Positions 8,069-16,578 of a stretch of DNA of 37,162 nucleotides are shown here, one piece after another. The notes below the pieces were generated by a model. That model was not told where the DNA came from and did no database searches. It saw only the letters and a list, made by a program, of their open reading frames with translations. The first letter of the stretch is position 1, and each line of letters opens with the position of its first letter. Origin of the DNA: Candidatus Baldrarchaeota archaeon (GTDB taxonomy: Archaea; Asgardarchaeota; Baldrarchaeia; Baldrarchaeales; DXJG01); NCBI GenBank assembly GCA_030587435.1, contig JAUQZC010000064.1, forward strand, positions 1 through 37,162, given 5' to 3'. The position numbers and the translations under genes were made by a program.

Positions 8069-9388
8069 TTATTTGTCTATTGTTTTTATTTGTCTTCTGA
8101 CTTTGATTTGATGAACTACAGCGAGAATAAAGATGATTGCTCCTATTAGGGTAACGAGTAGTGAACCGTATTTTTTGAGTATTTGACCCGTCATGTTTTC
8201 TTTGCTTGGAGCAATGTATGCGATGTAGAGTGGATCGTAGCTTAACGGTTTGTTATTCCAAATGGGGAAAGTAACTCTGTAAACTAAACGGGAACTCTGA
8301 ACTCTTAAATCCATATCCTTACTTAAACTTGGGGAAGCACTTTCTAAATAGTTTTTTAACGTTTCTTCACAGTTCGTCATTAAATCGTTAGCCCAGTAAA
8401 TTTCGTCTCCAGGCAACAGATAGACATCGTACCGTACTGTAACAGCTTTATATTCTCTTTTAAGTTCATTTAACACATAGCTACTATTAAAAATAAATTT
8501 AAATGCGGTGACATTAGTGACCTCAACGTCTGCCTCACTTATTCGAGTTATATTTTCGCTTACATGGGTTTTATTACCATCAATAACATTAATGGTGTAA
8601 TTTTCTTTCACTAGTGTTGACGTAGCGAAGAGAAAGGATAAGCTTAGGTTGTTGAATGAAATAGAAGCGTTACATGAAAATTCACCAAGATCCATGCTCA
8701 GCTTAAGATAAGATATGTTGTTTTGGATCCAGTAGTTAAATTTAAACTCAAGGAAGCTTATGTAAGCTTCACACAACACTTCAAAAAACGAGGGGTACTG
8801 CTCCCCGCTTATGGGGTCTATTATCCAGGAAGAAGGCTCTTTTTCTGCTACTTCTTCAATAATTCCTTGAATCTCTTCGTATCTTATACCCCAAACATAA
8901 TGCACTATTCCACTTATATTTTGCTTTGTGGGGACGGTTAAACTAACGTATTTTGAAGCGTTTAGAATAAATATATATCTTACTTCGTCAACCGTTTTAT
9001 TGAAGCCGTCTGAGAAATCTGCATCTAAAATAGAGTTGTTGTTCAGGTCCTCGAATATTTCAAAACCTATAAGCGTGTTTCCTATAAAAATCTCATTTCC
9101 ATTGATAGTGCGATAATATTGGCCTAGGAAGAATTGAATTGGAGATGGAAAGAACACCGAGTACATAGATAAGAATAAAACACGTGTATCCAGCGTGTTT
9201 AACGAGACATACCAGAAATCAAAGCTATGAGTCTTATTTATGAAACCGTAATCAATTTCCTTCTCAAAATCTATTTTTTCAGCAGCGGCGATTTTTAGAT
9301 AAGATAAAGGTAAAATAGGAATCGCCAAGCTAGTTATGACAATGACTGAAATTAGTGATAGACTAATAATGGTCGATTTCATTTTCAT
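8069..9388 (-). CDS. Exported membrane-anchored protein of unknown family
   Basis: 439 residues. Residues 5-35 form a signal/anchor segment ending near AAAEK, and a second hydrophobic helix near the C-terminus (LLVTLIGAIIFILAVV) is followed by a basic tail (KVRRQIKTIDK). The topology is thus a large extracellular domain of about 360 residues held by a C-terminal anchor. The ectodomain is beta-rich and carries many N-x-S/T sequons (NKT, NNS, NIS, NYT), consistent with archaeal surface N-glycosylation. GAGGGATG precedes the ATG. It is divergent from the TM-anchored regulator at 9583, with a palindromic operator in between, so co-regulation is plausible. No family recognised. Confidence 0.75.
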   Translation of the reverse strand: MKMKSTIISLSLISVIVITSLAIPILPLSYLKIAAAEKIDFEKEIDYGFINKTHSFDFWYVSLNTLDTRVLFLSMYSVFFPSPIQFFLGQYYRTINGNEIFIGNTLIGFEIFEDLNNNSILDADFSDGFNKTVDEVRYIFILNASKYVSLTVPTKQNISGIVHYVWGIRYEEIQGIIEEVAEKEPSSWIIDPISGEQYPSFFEVLCEAYISFLEFKFNYWIQNNISYLKLSMDLGEFSCNASISFNNLSLSFLFATSTLVKENYTINVIDGNKTHVSENITRISEADVEVTNVTAFKFIFNSSYVLNELKREYKAVTVRYDVYLLPGDEIYWANDLMTNCEETLKNYLESASPSLSKDMDLRVQSSRLVYRVTFPIWNNKPLSYDPLYIAYIAPSKENMTGQILKKYGSLLVTLIGAIIFILAVVHQIKVRRQIKTIDK

Positions 9389-9481
9389 CCCTCAAAATGC
9401 TCTTAGTTCAAGTCACCGTGGAAGTCGTCCCCTTAGTTATTCTAAGAAATCTCTACAAATTACACATATTTTAATCTATGT

Positions 9482-9510
9482 TTTGAACAATTTGTTCAAA
9501 TGTTTGAACA
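9482..9510. promoter_or_regulatory. Palindromic operator between the exported protein and the membrane-anchored regulator
   Basis: TTTGAACAATTTGTTCAAA (9482-9500) is a perfect 19-bp palindrome with a one-base centre, followed two bases on by a third half-site TTTGAACA (9503-9510). It sits in the divergent intergenic region between starts at 9388 and 9583, the classic place for a regulator acting on itself and its neighbour. Confidence 0.6.
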
Positions 9511-9582
9511 CTGTAAAAATTAAAAGTTAGGCATCCTTAGTTTACTGTGAGAGTTGTACCTCTACTTACTGGGGGAAGTTGA

Positions 9583-10020
9583 TTGAACGATAAGGAAGAT
9601 GTGGATATAGGGCTTAAAAAATCTGAAATCGCTGTTTACTGGGTAGTTTTTGAAAAGGGTCCTCTGGGTCCGAGGGAAGTCCAAAGGTTTACAAATTTTT
9701 CAAGTCCAAGTAAAGCTTTGTACCATCTAGAGAAACTTAAGGATATGGGAATTCTAAAGAAAAATAAATTTGGCAAATACTATGTTGTTAAATACATCAA
9801 TTCCGGCATCCTACGCTTTTATTTCCCAGTTAGAAAGCGATTAATCCCCCGAGCTCTAATATACGCTGTTTTGGTAACCTTACTAAACGCTATATTACTT
9901 TTAATATTTCACGGGAGTATTCCACTAATTTTTTTCACACCATCTCTATTAGCAGTAATAATACTTTGGTACGAAACGCTTAACCTATGGAAAATAAGAA
10001 AAGAACTACTAAAAGGTTAA
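9583..10020 (+). CDS. Winged-helix transcriptional regulator with C-terminal membrane anchor
   Basis: 145 residues. The N-terminal part (about 8-70) is a winged helix of the ArsR/MarR-like archaeal kind: LKKSEIAVYWVVFEKGPLG, recognition helix SPSKALYHLEKLKDMG, and wing KKNKFGKYYVV. Two hydrophobic helices follow (about 91-110 and 113-130), with a basic cytoplasmic tail (KIRKELLKG). Such one-component, membrane-tethered regulators are common in archaea and may sense envelope conditions. The start TTG at 9583 is chosen because GGGGGAAG lies 5-10 bases upstream. The palindrome at 9482-9510 is its likely binding site. Confidence 0.82.
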   Translation: MNDKEDVDIGLKKSEIAVYWVVFEKGPLGPREVQRFTNFSSPSKALYHLEKLKDMGILKKNKFGKYYVVKYINSGILRFYFPVRKRLIPRALIYAVLVTLLNAILLLIFHGSIPLIFFTPSLLAVIILWYETLNLWKIRKELLKG

Positions 10021-10118
10021 AATAGAAGCCTACAAACATTACGTAAACTTATTAAGCCATTAACATTAAAACCTATGAATAATCCACATACAAACGTCGA
10101 CATGAATTCAAAGCCGTT

Positions 10119-10742
10119 TCAACTTTTGATAAGTTTAAAACACCTGCATTTAAGATTTTCTGCTTGCATTTTACATTGAAAAATCAATGAAATAAGAAAG
10201 ATCGCAAAAAAGGGAATTGAAGAAAAAATTAGAGTCAAGCCTAATTGTTTATCTTGCTTTGTATGATATATTAATCGTACCTTAAAAGTGCACAATTGAT
10301 CTTTCCACTCTGACCCATTGTACTTTACATACGTCTCCACATGATAAAGTTCATACCGTGTTTTGTTAAATACAATACGATAGGGAGAATGATCCATTAG
10401 ATATCTAACTGTTCTAACTATTTCCTTGTACAGAATCGAGTCATATCCGTAAGGTTTCTTCACTACACCATAAATTGAAACTTTAAAGAAGATCTCATCG
10501 AAGATCGGATAATATTTCTTGGGGAAAATTAGCTCCATTTTATCTCCCGCATATAGGGTGTAACCTCCTCCCCATCCTTTCTGAGTCCAGCAAACCCCCC
10601 ACCAACCGAAACTTTCAGGCGCGACATCCAGTGACCAAGTCTCCTCATCAACATGAACTCGCTGTCTAAAATAAATGCCAACCGATAAAAGAAGGATAGC
10701 AATGACTAAAAATACAGAGATGTTTTTGACGTGATCTCTCAT
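10119..10742 (-). CDS. Bitopic/two-helix membrane protein of unknown family
   Basis: 207 residues. One hydrophobic helix lies at the N-terminus (about 8-24) and another near the C-terminus (about 168-187, LGLTLIFSSIPFFAIFLISLIF), leaving an external domain of about 140 residues between them. That domain starts with a Trp/Gly-rich stretch (SFGWWGVCWTQKGWGGGY) and has N-linked sequons (NKT, NGS). A short basic, Cys-containing tail follows. GAGGGAAT is the ribosome-binding site. It follows the 116-residue gene on the same strand after 48 bases, and the two are probably co-transcribed. No recognisable family. Confidence 0.65.
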   Translation of the reverse strand: MRDHVKNISVFLVIAILLLSVGIYFRQRVHVDEETWSLDVAPESFGWWGVCWTQKGWGGGYTLYAGDKMELIFPKKYYPIFDEIFFKVSIYGVVKKPYGYDSILYKEIVRTVRYLMDHSPYRIVFNKTRYELYHVETYVKYNGSEWKDQLCTFKVRLIYHTKQDKQLGLTLIFSSIPFFAIFLISLIFQCKMQAENLKCRCFKLIKS

Positions 10743-10790
10743 CGGAATTCCCTCATCTCAACTTTTACTTTTATAACTATTGTTTTAGTT

Positions 10791-11141
10791 TTATCCGTTG
10801 TAATATGTGAAGGTATCTGTGAATGAAACACTACCCAAATAATACCAGTAGGGAAATATGAATCGGTACATGCTAATCTTGACTTGTATTTCTACGGTGT
10901 ATTCACCTAGGTAAGGCCAATCTATTTGGTACTTATAAAGAATGCTCTTTTCTTGTACATTCGCCCAATTTATCCAACGAAGATAAATACCATTAGTCTC
11001 CTGACCGTAGAAAAAGTCGCTTGTTTTAACATATTTAATTAGAATGGAAGCTACTCTCGCTGCTGCAGTTAGTTCCGGATGAGAAATAGATAAACCAGCT
11101 GATAACAGAGCGAGTAGATCGCTTCCTATATCAGCCGCCAT
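10791..11141 (-). CDS. Unknown protein, 3' part of a frameshifted gene beginning at 11215
   Basis: 116 residues from the in-frame ATG at 11141. A small-residue-rich helical N-terminus (DIGSDLLALLSAGLSI, then ELTAAARVASILIKYV) is followed by an aromatic beta-rich half (YLRWINWANV, YKYQIDWPYLGEYTVEIQV, FIFPYWYYLGSV). I do not recognise it. There is no good ribosome-binding site at 11141. The natural start is most likely the ATG at 11215, whose frame joins this one after restoring a single T; the full protein would then have about 141 residues. Confidence 0.55.
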   Translation of the reverse strand: MAADIGSDLLALLSAGLSISHPELTAAARVASILIKYVKTSDFFYGQETNGIYLRWINWANVQEKSILYKYQIDWPYLGEYTVEIQVKISMYRFIFPYWYYLGSVSFTDTFTYYNG

Positions 11142-11215
11142 TTGAGTACCGCTTTCTGATCCTTTGTAGGTTTCTTTTAGTCTCCGTGTAAGTCTACTTA
11201 AAAATTTTCAGCCAT
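11142..11215 (-). pseudogene. Frameshifted 5' end of the gene at 10791, paralogous to the start of the 7999 gene
   Basis: ATG at 11215 with GGGGGAAG upstream encodes MAENF and then meets TAA at 11200-11198. Adding one T to the T5 run at 11204-11200 gives MAENFLSRLTRRLKETYKGS and an open frame through to MAADIG at 11141. The same 20-residue leader starts the protein at 7999 (MAENFLNRFTQRLKESYRYI). Either a true single-base deletion or a sequencing/assembly error in a homopolymer. Confidence 0.75.
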
Positions 11216-11379
11216 TTAACTTCCCCCGCTTTGAGATTATGCTGGTACAATGATTTAGATTTGAATGAAAAATATTTTGTTTCAGGTGTGTAATTATTGT
11301 TTATTAAGTTCTAATTAAGGCATAGAATGAACTGCAAAGTTGGAGGGCCGCTGGGAAATTGAAACTGTTGGCGTTATGT

Positions 11380-12138
11380 TTACGGAGTACATTCTATAGT
11401 GGCGGTGTCGCCGGGGTTTAAAACCTTGAGTTCGATGCCTTTTTCGGCTAGTGGTTTCCTCATTTCCTCAGGGTTGGCTTCTGTTCCCTTTAAGACGTTG
11501 TAGTGCATGGGAATTACGATCTTCGGCTTTATATTTAATGCGAATTTTATTGCATCGTAAACGTCCATGACCGTTTTCCTAAAGAGGAATTTTGCGGAGC
11601 CTATTGGTAGAATCGCTACATCTATTTTAAAGTTGTTAACATCTTTAACTACTTCATCAGCATAGAGAGTGTCTCCTGAAAAATAGATAGCACAGTTACC
11701 TAAAAATATGACATATCCAACTGCATCCTTTCCACCCCATACTGGGTGCATGGCGCGAATAACATTGACGGTAAAAATGTCCATGTTAAGTGATCCACCT
11801 GGATATGCGGTGACTGTCTTCAATATTCCATATTTTTTAGCTTTTTTCACAACGCTCGGTGGACCTATTACAGTTGGATTCCAGTTTTTTCTGGCATAGT
11901 TCAAAGTTGCGTGGCCGAAGTGGTCTCTATGGGAATGGGAAACAAGCATAAAGTCACATTTAGGAATGTCTTCAAGGTTAATGGCAGGTGGGACCACTCT
12001 TTTTAGGTAGAAGGGACCTTGGTCAAACCAAGGGTCAGTTATTATAGAAGTTTCTTCTCTCTCCCTCTTTATACTTATTATAAATGTAGAATGGCCAATG
12101 TACCGTATATTTACCTCCATTTTAATCATCTCAACCAC
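11380..12138 (-). CDS. Metallo-beta-lactamase-fold metal-dependent hydrolase (UPF0173-like)
   Basis: 252 residues. The core motif is HSHRDHFG (His68, His70, Asp72, His73), with IRYIGHSTFII at the N-terminus, GHATLNYARK, YPGGSLNMDIFTVNVIRAMHPVWGG, YFSGDTLYADEV (bridging Asp) and IPMHYN (last metal His). The arrangement matches the small two-zinc hydrolases related to UlaG and UPF0173, whose substrates are mostly unknown. GTG 12138 opens the frame, but the ATG at 12120 lies behind GAGATGATT and starts just before the conserved block, so it may be the real start. It is divergent from the aminotransferase at 12350. Confidence 0.88.
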   Translation of the reverse strand: MVEMIKMEVNIRYIGHSTFIISIKREREETSIITDPWFDQGPFYLKRVVPPAINLEDIPKCDFMLVSHSHRDHFGHATLNYARKNWNPTVIGPPSVVKKAKKYGILKTVTAYPGGSLNMDIFTVNVIRAMHPVWGGKDAVGYVIFLGNCAIYFSGDTLYADEVVKDVNNFKIDVAILPIGSAKFLFRKTVMDVYDAIKFALNIKPKIVIPMHYNVLKGTEANPEEMRKPLAEKGIELKVLNPGDTATIECTP

Positions 12139-12349
12139 TATTTGAACGTAACAAATAATATATGCCTTTCTCTACAAAATTACCGGGTTTCAAGAAACTT
12201 GGTCAAATGAAATCTTACGGTTAATTTTTGTCTAAGAAATGATAAATTACTTGAAATGTTAATTTTGTGCTTAAATGTTTTTAAAGCAATGAGCCGTAGA
12301 AGTTATCTTTTTATACTTTTAGAACAACTTTGCATGAGAGGCGGTTTAC

Positions 12350-13489
12350 ATGTATGAGGACATTGTCAAAGAGGTTTACAATATAGTTTACCCGAGAAGG
12401 AAGCTTTTTACCGCCGGGCCCGTGGCTTGTTTCCCTGAAGTTCTTGAAATCATGAAAGTTCAAATGTTCAGCCATAGAGCGGAAGAATATAAAATTATAC
12501 ATAGGGACACTATTAAACGTTTAAAATCTTTCCTAGAAGCTGAGAAAGGCATAGTTCTTCTGTTTCCGAGTTCAGGTTCAGGAATTATGGAGGCTTCAAT
12601 TAGAAACGCTGTTTCACCTGGAGGGAAGGTTCTCGTTACTATCATAGGTGCTTTTGGAGAACGTTACGCAGATGTTGTCAGAGAAAACGGTAGAAAAGCA
12701 ATAGAACTCAGCTTTGAACTGGGAAAAGCAGTGGATCCTGATGTTCTGGATAAGGCGTTAAAGGAAAATCCTGATGTCGAAGCTGTAGCAATAACGTATA
12801 ATGAAACCTCTACCGGTGTAATAAATCCGTTGCCTGAACTTGCTAAAATAGTTAAGGACCATGATAAGCTTCTTTTTGTAGATGCTGTAAGCGCGATGGG
12901 TGGTGCAGACATAAAGTTTGATGAATGGGGCATTGACGTTGTTTTTGGTAGTTCGCAAAAGGCTTTTGGTGTTCCACCTGGATTGGCCATTGGAGCTTTT
13001 AGTGAAAGAGTTTTTGAGCTTGCTGAAAAAACACCTGAAAAGGGATGGTACTTTAATCTTCCTTTATATAGAAAATTTGATGAAGAGAAAGATGGTACAC
13101 CTTCAACGCCTCCAATGCCTCAAATTTTCGGGCTTAACGTTGCTCTTAGGATGATAGAAAGAATGGGTGGGAAAGAGAAATGGCTTAATATGTACCAGGA
13201 AAGGGCTAAAATGATCAGAGATGGTGTAAGAGATATCGGACTTAAACTTTTAGCAGAACCTGGATATGAAAGCCCAACAATAACGGCTGTTTTTGCACCT
13301 GAAGGCGTTAAAGGTTTGGATGTTTACAATGCGATGCGTGACCGCGGATTTGAACTAGCAAAGGGGTACGGTAAAATCAAGGAAAAAACGTTTAGAATAG
13401 GTCACATGGGCTACATAACTTTCGAGGACATTAAAGAAATGTTGGAAAACTTACGAAAGGTTGTTAGTGAATTACTGAAGGGAAGTTAA
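12350..13489 (+). CDS. Class V aminotransferase, alanine-glyoxylate / serine-pyruvate type
   Basis: 379 residues of the PLP fold-type I class V family, the usual length. PLP Lys204 lies in SSQKAFGVPPG; Asp178 (VDAVSAMGG) would hold the pyridine nitrogen; SSGSGIMEA is the phosphate-binding turn; ETSTGV follows. Family members move the amino group from alanine or serine to glyoxylate, or use related pairs, so this enzyme probably links glycine, serine and pyruvate pools in the cytosol. GAGAGGCGG precedes the ATG and a TATA-like TTTTTATACTTTTAG lies at about 12308. A threonine aldolase far downstream (36717) makes glycine too, but no operon joins them. Confidence 0.92.
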   Translation: MYEDIVKEVYNIVYPRRKLFTAGPVACFPEVLEIMKVQMFSHRAEEYKIIHRDTIKRLKSFLEAEKGIVLLFPSSGSGIMEASIRNAVSPGGKVLVTIIGAFGERYADVVRENGRKAIELSFELGKAVDPDVLDKALKENPDVEAVAITYNETSTGVINPLPELAKIVKDHDKLLFVDAVSAMGGADIKFDEWGIDVVFGSSQKAFGVPPGLAIGAFSERVFELAEKTPEKGWYFNLPLYRKFDEEKDGTPSTPPMPQIFGLNVALRMIERMGGKEKWLNMYQERAKMIRDGVRDIGLKLLAEPGYESPTITAVFAPEGVKGLDVYNAMRDRGFELAKGYGKIKEKTFRIGHMGYITFEDIKEMLENLRKVVSELLKGS

Positions 13490-13719
13490 AATTTTGTAGA
13501 AGCTTACAGTAAAATACTTCTATGATTTCTATTTCTTTAGTCATTCGGTCTTCCAAGAATATCGTTGTATTCTATGATGTTAAAGTAAGTTATTAGGATG
13601 ATAGCGTCATTAGCAACTTTTTGAAAATCCATGAAACCAAGGTAAATACTACAAGATGTTAAACTATAATGAGTTTAATTTAAACGAATTATTTAGTTTT
13701 GATAGCTTTTAAAGCAGTT

Positions 13720-14580
13720 CTATCTGAAGGTTATAACCATGCCAGCATGTAATTTTTTGAAACTGTCACCAAATTCTTTTAGTAGTAGACATTCAGCTTT
13801 TAAACCAGTGCAATGGCCTGTATAAATTTCTCGCGTCTCTAACTGCTTCAACATGTCAACGGTTTTCCTTATTCTCCCCTCATCTGCATCTATTAGGTGA
13901 AAACCTCCAATAACAGCTCTAACCTCATTGCTACCTGTTATCCTGATAGCATGCTTCGTTATATTAATAATTCCTGCATGAGAACAACCCGAAATAACAA
14001 TTATGCCCTTTTCCATGTTAATCACCAAGGAAACATCATCTTTAAGATCATCCTCAACGAGTTGACCGTTTTCTAAGGTATATAATTTTAATGTTGGAGT
14101 TTTTTCGAACTCTGTTACTCTCTCTACTTCACCTGTTACAAATATGTTTTCGGCTATTTCTGTAGGATTCCTTAGCAAAACCCATTCTCCACCCAGTTCT
14201 TCAACCTTCTTTCTGTATTTAAAAGGCATTCCAATGTGTGTTAAAACTGGCTCTTTGCAAAAATGAGGTCTAAACACGGTCGGATGAGCTATTATAGGAA
14301 AATTTTCCTTGTTAATTTTCTCTACGATCTCAACTAAACCCTTCGTATGATCGTAGTGGCAATGGGATAGAACTATCATATCGATAACCTTTGGATCGAT
14401 GTCTAAAAGCCTCATATTCTCCAGTATTAAATTTCCGTAAGTACCTGTATCAAAAAGTATGTTAACACTTTCTCCACTCCTTGTCATCTTTATTAAGTAG
14501 GATGCTCCATGCTGAGCCAAAAACTTACTATCATATCCAGAATAGTCATCTGCTAATACGTACACTTTAACTTCTTCCAC
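13720..14580 (-). CDS. Metallo-beta-lactamase-fold protein, dihydropterin-ribofuranosyl-aminobenzene-phosphate-synthase-like subgroup
   Basis: About 286 residues. Motifs are FDTGTYGNLILENM, LSHCHYDHTKG (HxHxDH metal site), VISGCSHAGIINI and YTGHCTGLKAE. The GCSHAG block and the long insert with ERVTEFEKTPTL define the subgroup annotated after the methanopterin-pathway enzyme (MJ0301-like); the true reaction of most members is untested. The GTG at 14580 is the best start: GAGGAGGTGA is 6-8 bases upstream, while the frame-opening GTG at 14589 sits inside that ribosome-binding site. A TATA-like TTTATAAG lies directly upstream, in the intergenic space shared with the divergent catabolic operon. 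Confidence 0.88.
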   Translation of the reverse strand: MEEVKVYVLADDYSGYDSKFLAQHGASYLIKMTRSGESVNILFDTGTYGNLILENMRLLDIDPKVIDMIVLSHCHYDHTKGLVEIVEKINKENFPIIAHPTVFRPHFCKEPVLTHIGMPFKYRKKVEELGGEWVLLRNPTEIAENIFVTGEVERVTEFEKTPTLKLYTLENGQLVEDDLKDDVSLVINMEKGIIVISGCSHAGIINITKHAIRITGSNEVRAVIGGFHLIDADEGRIRKTVDMLKQLETREIYTGHCTGLKAECLLLKEFGDSFKKLHAGMVITFR

Positions 14581-14589
14581 AATATTCAC

Positions 14590-14908
14590 CTCCTCTTATA
14601 AACCAAAATTTTGTGGTTTTGCTTTTATAATACACTTAAATATTCAGACTTTACACTTATTAAATGAAGCTTTAATGACAATTTTTAACAAACATACCGC
14701 AGCATACTATCAGACAATTAAATGACTTCAAATAAATTTTCTTAACATATATCATTTAATCTTAAAACACTTCAAAACCATATTGACTAGGAAATAAAAT
14801 TAACTCGCTCTTCTATTATCTCTTATAAATAATTTTGCAATTATAGTTGCAAAAAAATCGTAATACTTATTTTCTATGACTTTATAGTTTGTTATAGTTG
14901 TAAGTCGG
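14590..14908. other. Divergent promoter region between the MBL gene and the nine-gene operon
   Basis: About 320 bases without a gene. It holds the minus-strand TATA-like box near 14598-14606, a plus-strand TATA-like CTTATAAATAA at 14822-14832 followed directly by the 22-bp dyad at 14833-14854, and a second TATA-like TTTATAG at about 14880-14886 ahead of the GGTGAG ribosome-binding site. The middle (14640-14800) is AT-rich with no structure I can support. Confidence 0.5.
14833..14854. promoter_or_regulatory. Perfect dyad, likely operator of the nine-gene catabolic operon
   Basis: TTTTGCAA-N6-TTGCAAAA, two exact 8-base arms around TTATAG. It begins immediately after a TATA-like box, where it would cover the expected transcription start. 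The HTH-phosphoribosyltransferase regulator at 20044 is the obvious candidate ligand-responsive binder. Confidence 0.6.
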
Positions 14909-16555
14909 GTGAGAGGTATGGCCACGGAAAAAATATTTATAAGAAAGGCTTCCGGCTTGGTGAGGTCGGTCTCAGGTACTGACGCTTTCTTCTTTAACCT
15001 CTTTGCAAGCGGCCCAATAGGTTTTGCTTTGGCATGGAGCGTATATTGGGCTTTTTACGGACTTCCAGGCGCAAACTTATGGTTAGCAATGGCATATGTG
15101 ACAATTTTTAGCATATTTCTTACAATGACATATGCTATGCTTTCCTCTGTTATGCCTCGTGCAGGAGGAGATTACGTTTTCATATCTAGAACATTACATC
15201 CTGCAATTGGATTTGCAGCAAATTGGAATATGATGTTAACTCAATTCCTTTGGGGCGGTGCAATAACCATCTTCTTTGTTGTAATGGCAATTTCACCAGT
15301 TCTAGGTACTCTAGGCATTATATTCGGTAATGCGTGGTTGCTAAACGCTGCAAAGATATTATCCACATCCGCAGAGTGGATTTTCGGCATAGGCATATTA
15401 GTTATCATAATTGTTGGAGTAGTAGCGGTATTAGGCTTAAAAAGACTTATGTGGTTCCTAAGAGTAGGATACGTTCTTGGTTTCTTAAGTCTTGCAATAA
15501 TATTAGGTACCCTTTTAGCCACTAATAATCAAACTTTTGTAGAAGCGTTTAACATGATCGCAGCTGAATACAGTATTTCTTATCAAGGAGTTATAGATGC
15601 TGCCAAAGAAGCAGGACTTAGCATTCCTACAACACTTGTTTTCGATCCAAAGTTAACCATCGCAGCTATGGCAGTGGGTTTTGCGGTTATTTCTTGGAGT
15701 TGGTGGTCTATTTATATAGCTGGAGAAATTGTAAAAGCTGAAGATGTAAAAAGGCAAATACTTATTATGGTTGGGCCAACGGTATTAAATGGAATTCTTT
15801 ATATTGCTTCGATTTTCCTCATGTATAAGGTTATAGGTTACGAGTTTTTAGCTGCAGCCTACTACCTCTTCGACAAACAGGAGTGGGCGATACCTGTACC
15901 GCCGTTCATAAACTTCTTTGTAGCAGTAATATTGTTAAAGATGAACAATCCTATACTTGCTGCGCTTTGTGTTATAGGATTTTTGGGATGGCCTTTAGGT
16001 ATATTTGCCCTTGGTGTTCCAACTTTTTCAAGATGCATGTTTGCTTGGGGAATGGATAGACTCTTGCCAGAACGTTTCACTAAGATCAGCAGAAGATGGA
16101 ATACACCCGTAAACTCAATTATAGTAACAACCATTGTTCTCATATTATCTACGATATTCGTGGCGCTTCTTCTCGAGACGGGAATCTTCTGGCATATTGA
16201 AACCTACGTTGGCTTAGCACCAATAGTTGGAACAATTGCAATAGTGTGTTTAACTGGAGCTTTACTACCTTATACTAGAAGAGATCTTTACGAAAAGGCA
16301 GCAATTTCAAAGTTTAAAATAGGACCTATACCACTAATAACAATAACAGGTATAATATCTACAGCATTTACACTTTTCATTGCATCGCTATATTTCTTCT
16401 TCCCAGCTTTAGGCTTAGCGGACCCATTAACGTCTGCAATAGTATGTGGAACTATATTTGGTTCAGGACTCGTATACTTTTATGCTGTTAAATACTATAG
16501 GAAAAAGCAAGGTATAGACTTAGACTTATTATACAGAGAAATTCCACCAGCTTAA
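14909..16555 (+). CDS. APC-superfamily permease, first gene of the catabolic operon
   Basis: 548 residues with about 12 hydrophobic helices and no signal peptide. The family marker PRAGGDYVFISR lies after the second helix (about residue 85-96), with GTDAFFFNLFASGPIG at the start of helix 1 and WSWWSIYIAGEI near helix 6. APC transporters import amino acids, amines or related cations by proton or sodium symport. In this operon it may import an amino acid- or amine-linked sugar, which is unusual because sugar operons normally carry MFS, SSS or ABC transporters. GGTGAGAGGT precedes the ATG. The operon promoter and dyad lie within 90 bases upstream. Confidence 0.9.
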   Translation: MRGMATEKIFIRKASGLVRSVSGTDAFFFNLFASGPIGFALAWSVYWAFYGLPGANLWLAMAYVTIFSIFLTMTYAMLSSVMPRAGGDYVFISRTLHPAIGFAANWNMMLTQFLWGGAITIFFVVMAISPVLGTLGIIFGNAWLLNAAKILSTSAEWIFGIGILVIIIVGVVAVLGLKRLMWFLRVGYVLGFLSLAIILGTLLATNNQTFVEAFNMIAAEYSISYQGVIDAAKEAGLSIPTTLVFDPKLTIAAMAVGFAVISWSWWSIYIAGEIVKAEDVKRQILIMVGPTVLNGILYIASIFLMYKVIGYEFLAAAYYLFDKQEWAIPVPPFINFFVAVILLKMNNPILAALCVIGFLGWPLGIFALGVPTFSRCMFAWGMDRLLPERFTKISRRWNTPVNSIIVTTIVLILSTIFVALLLETGIFWHIETYVGLAPIVGTIAIVCLTGALLPYTRRDLYEKAAISKFKIGPIPLITITGIISTAFTLFIASLYFFFPALGLADPLTSAIVCGTIFGSGLVYFYAVKYYRKKQGIDLDLLYREIPPA

Positions 16556-16578
16556 GCTTAACAGGGAGGTGAATAATA

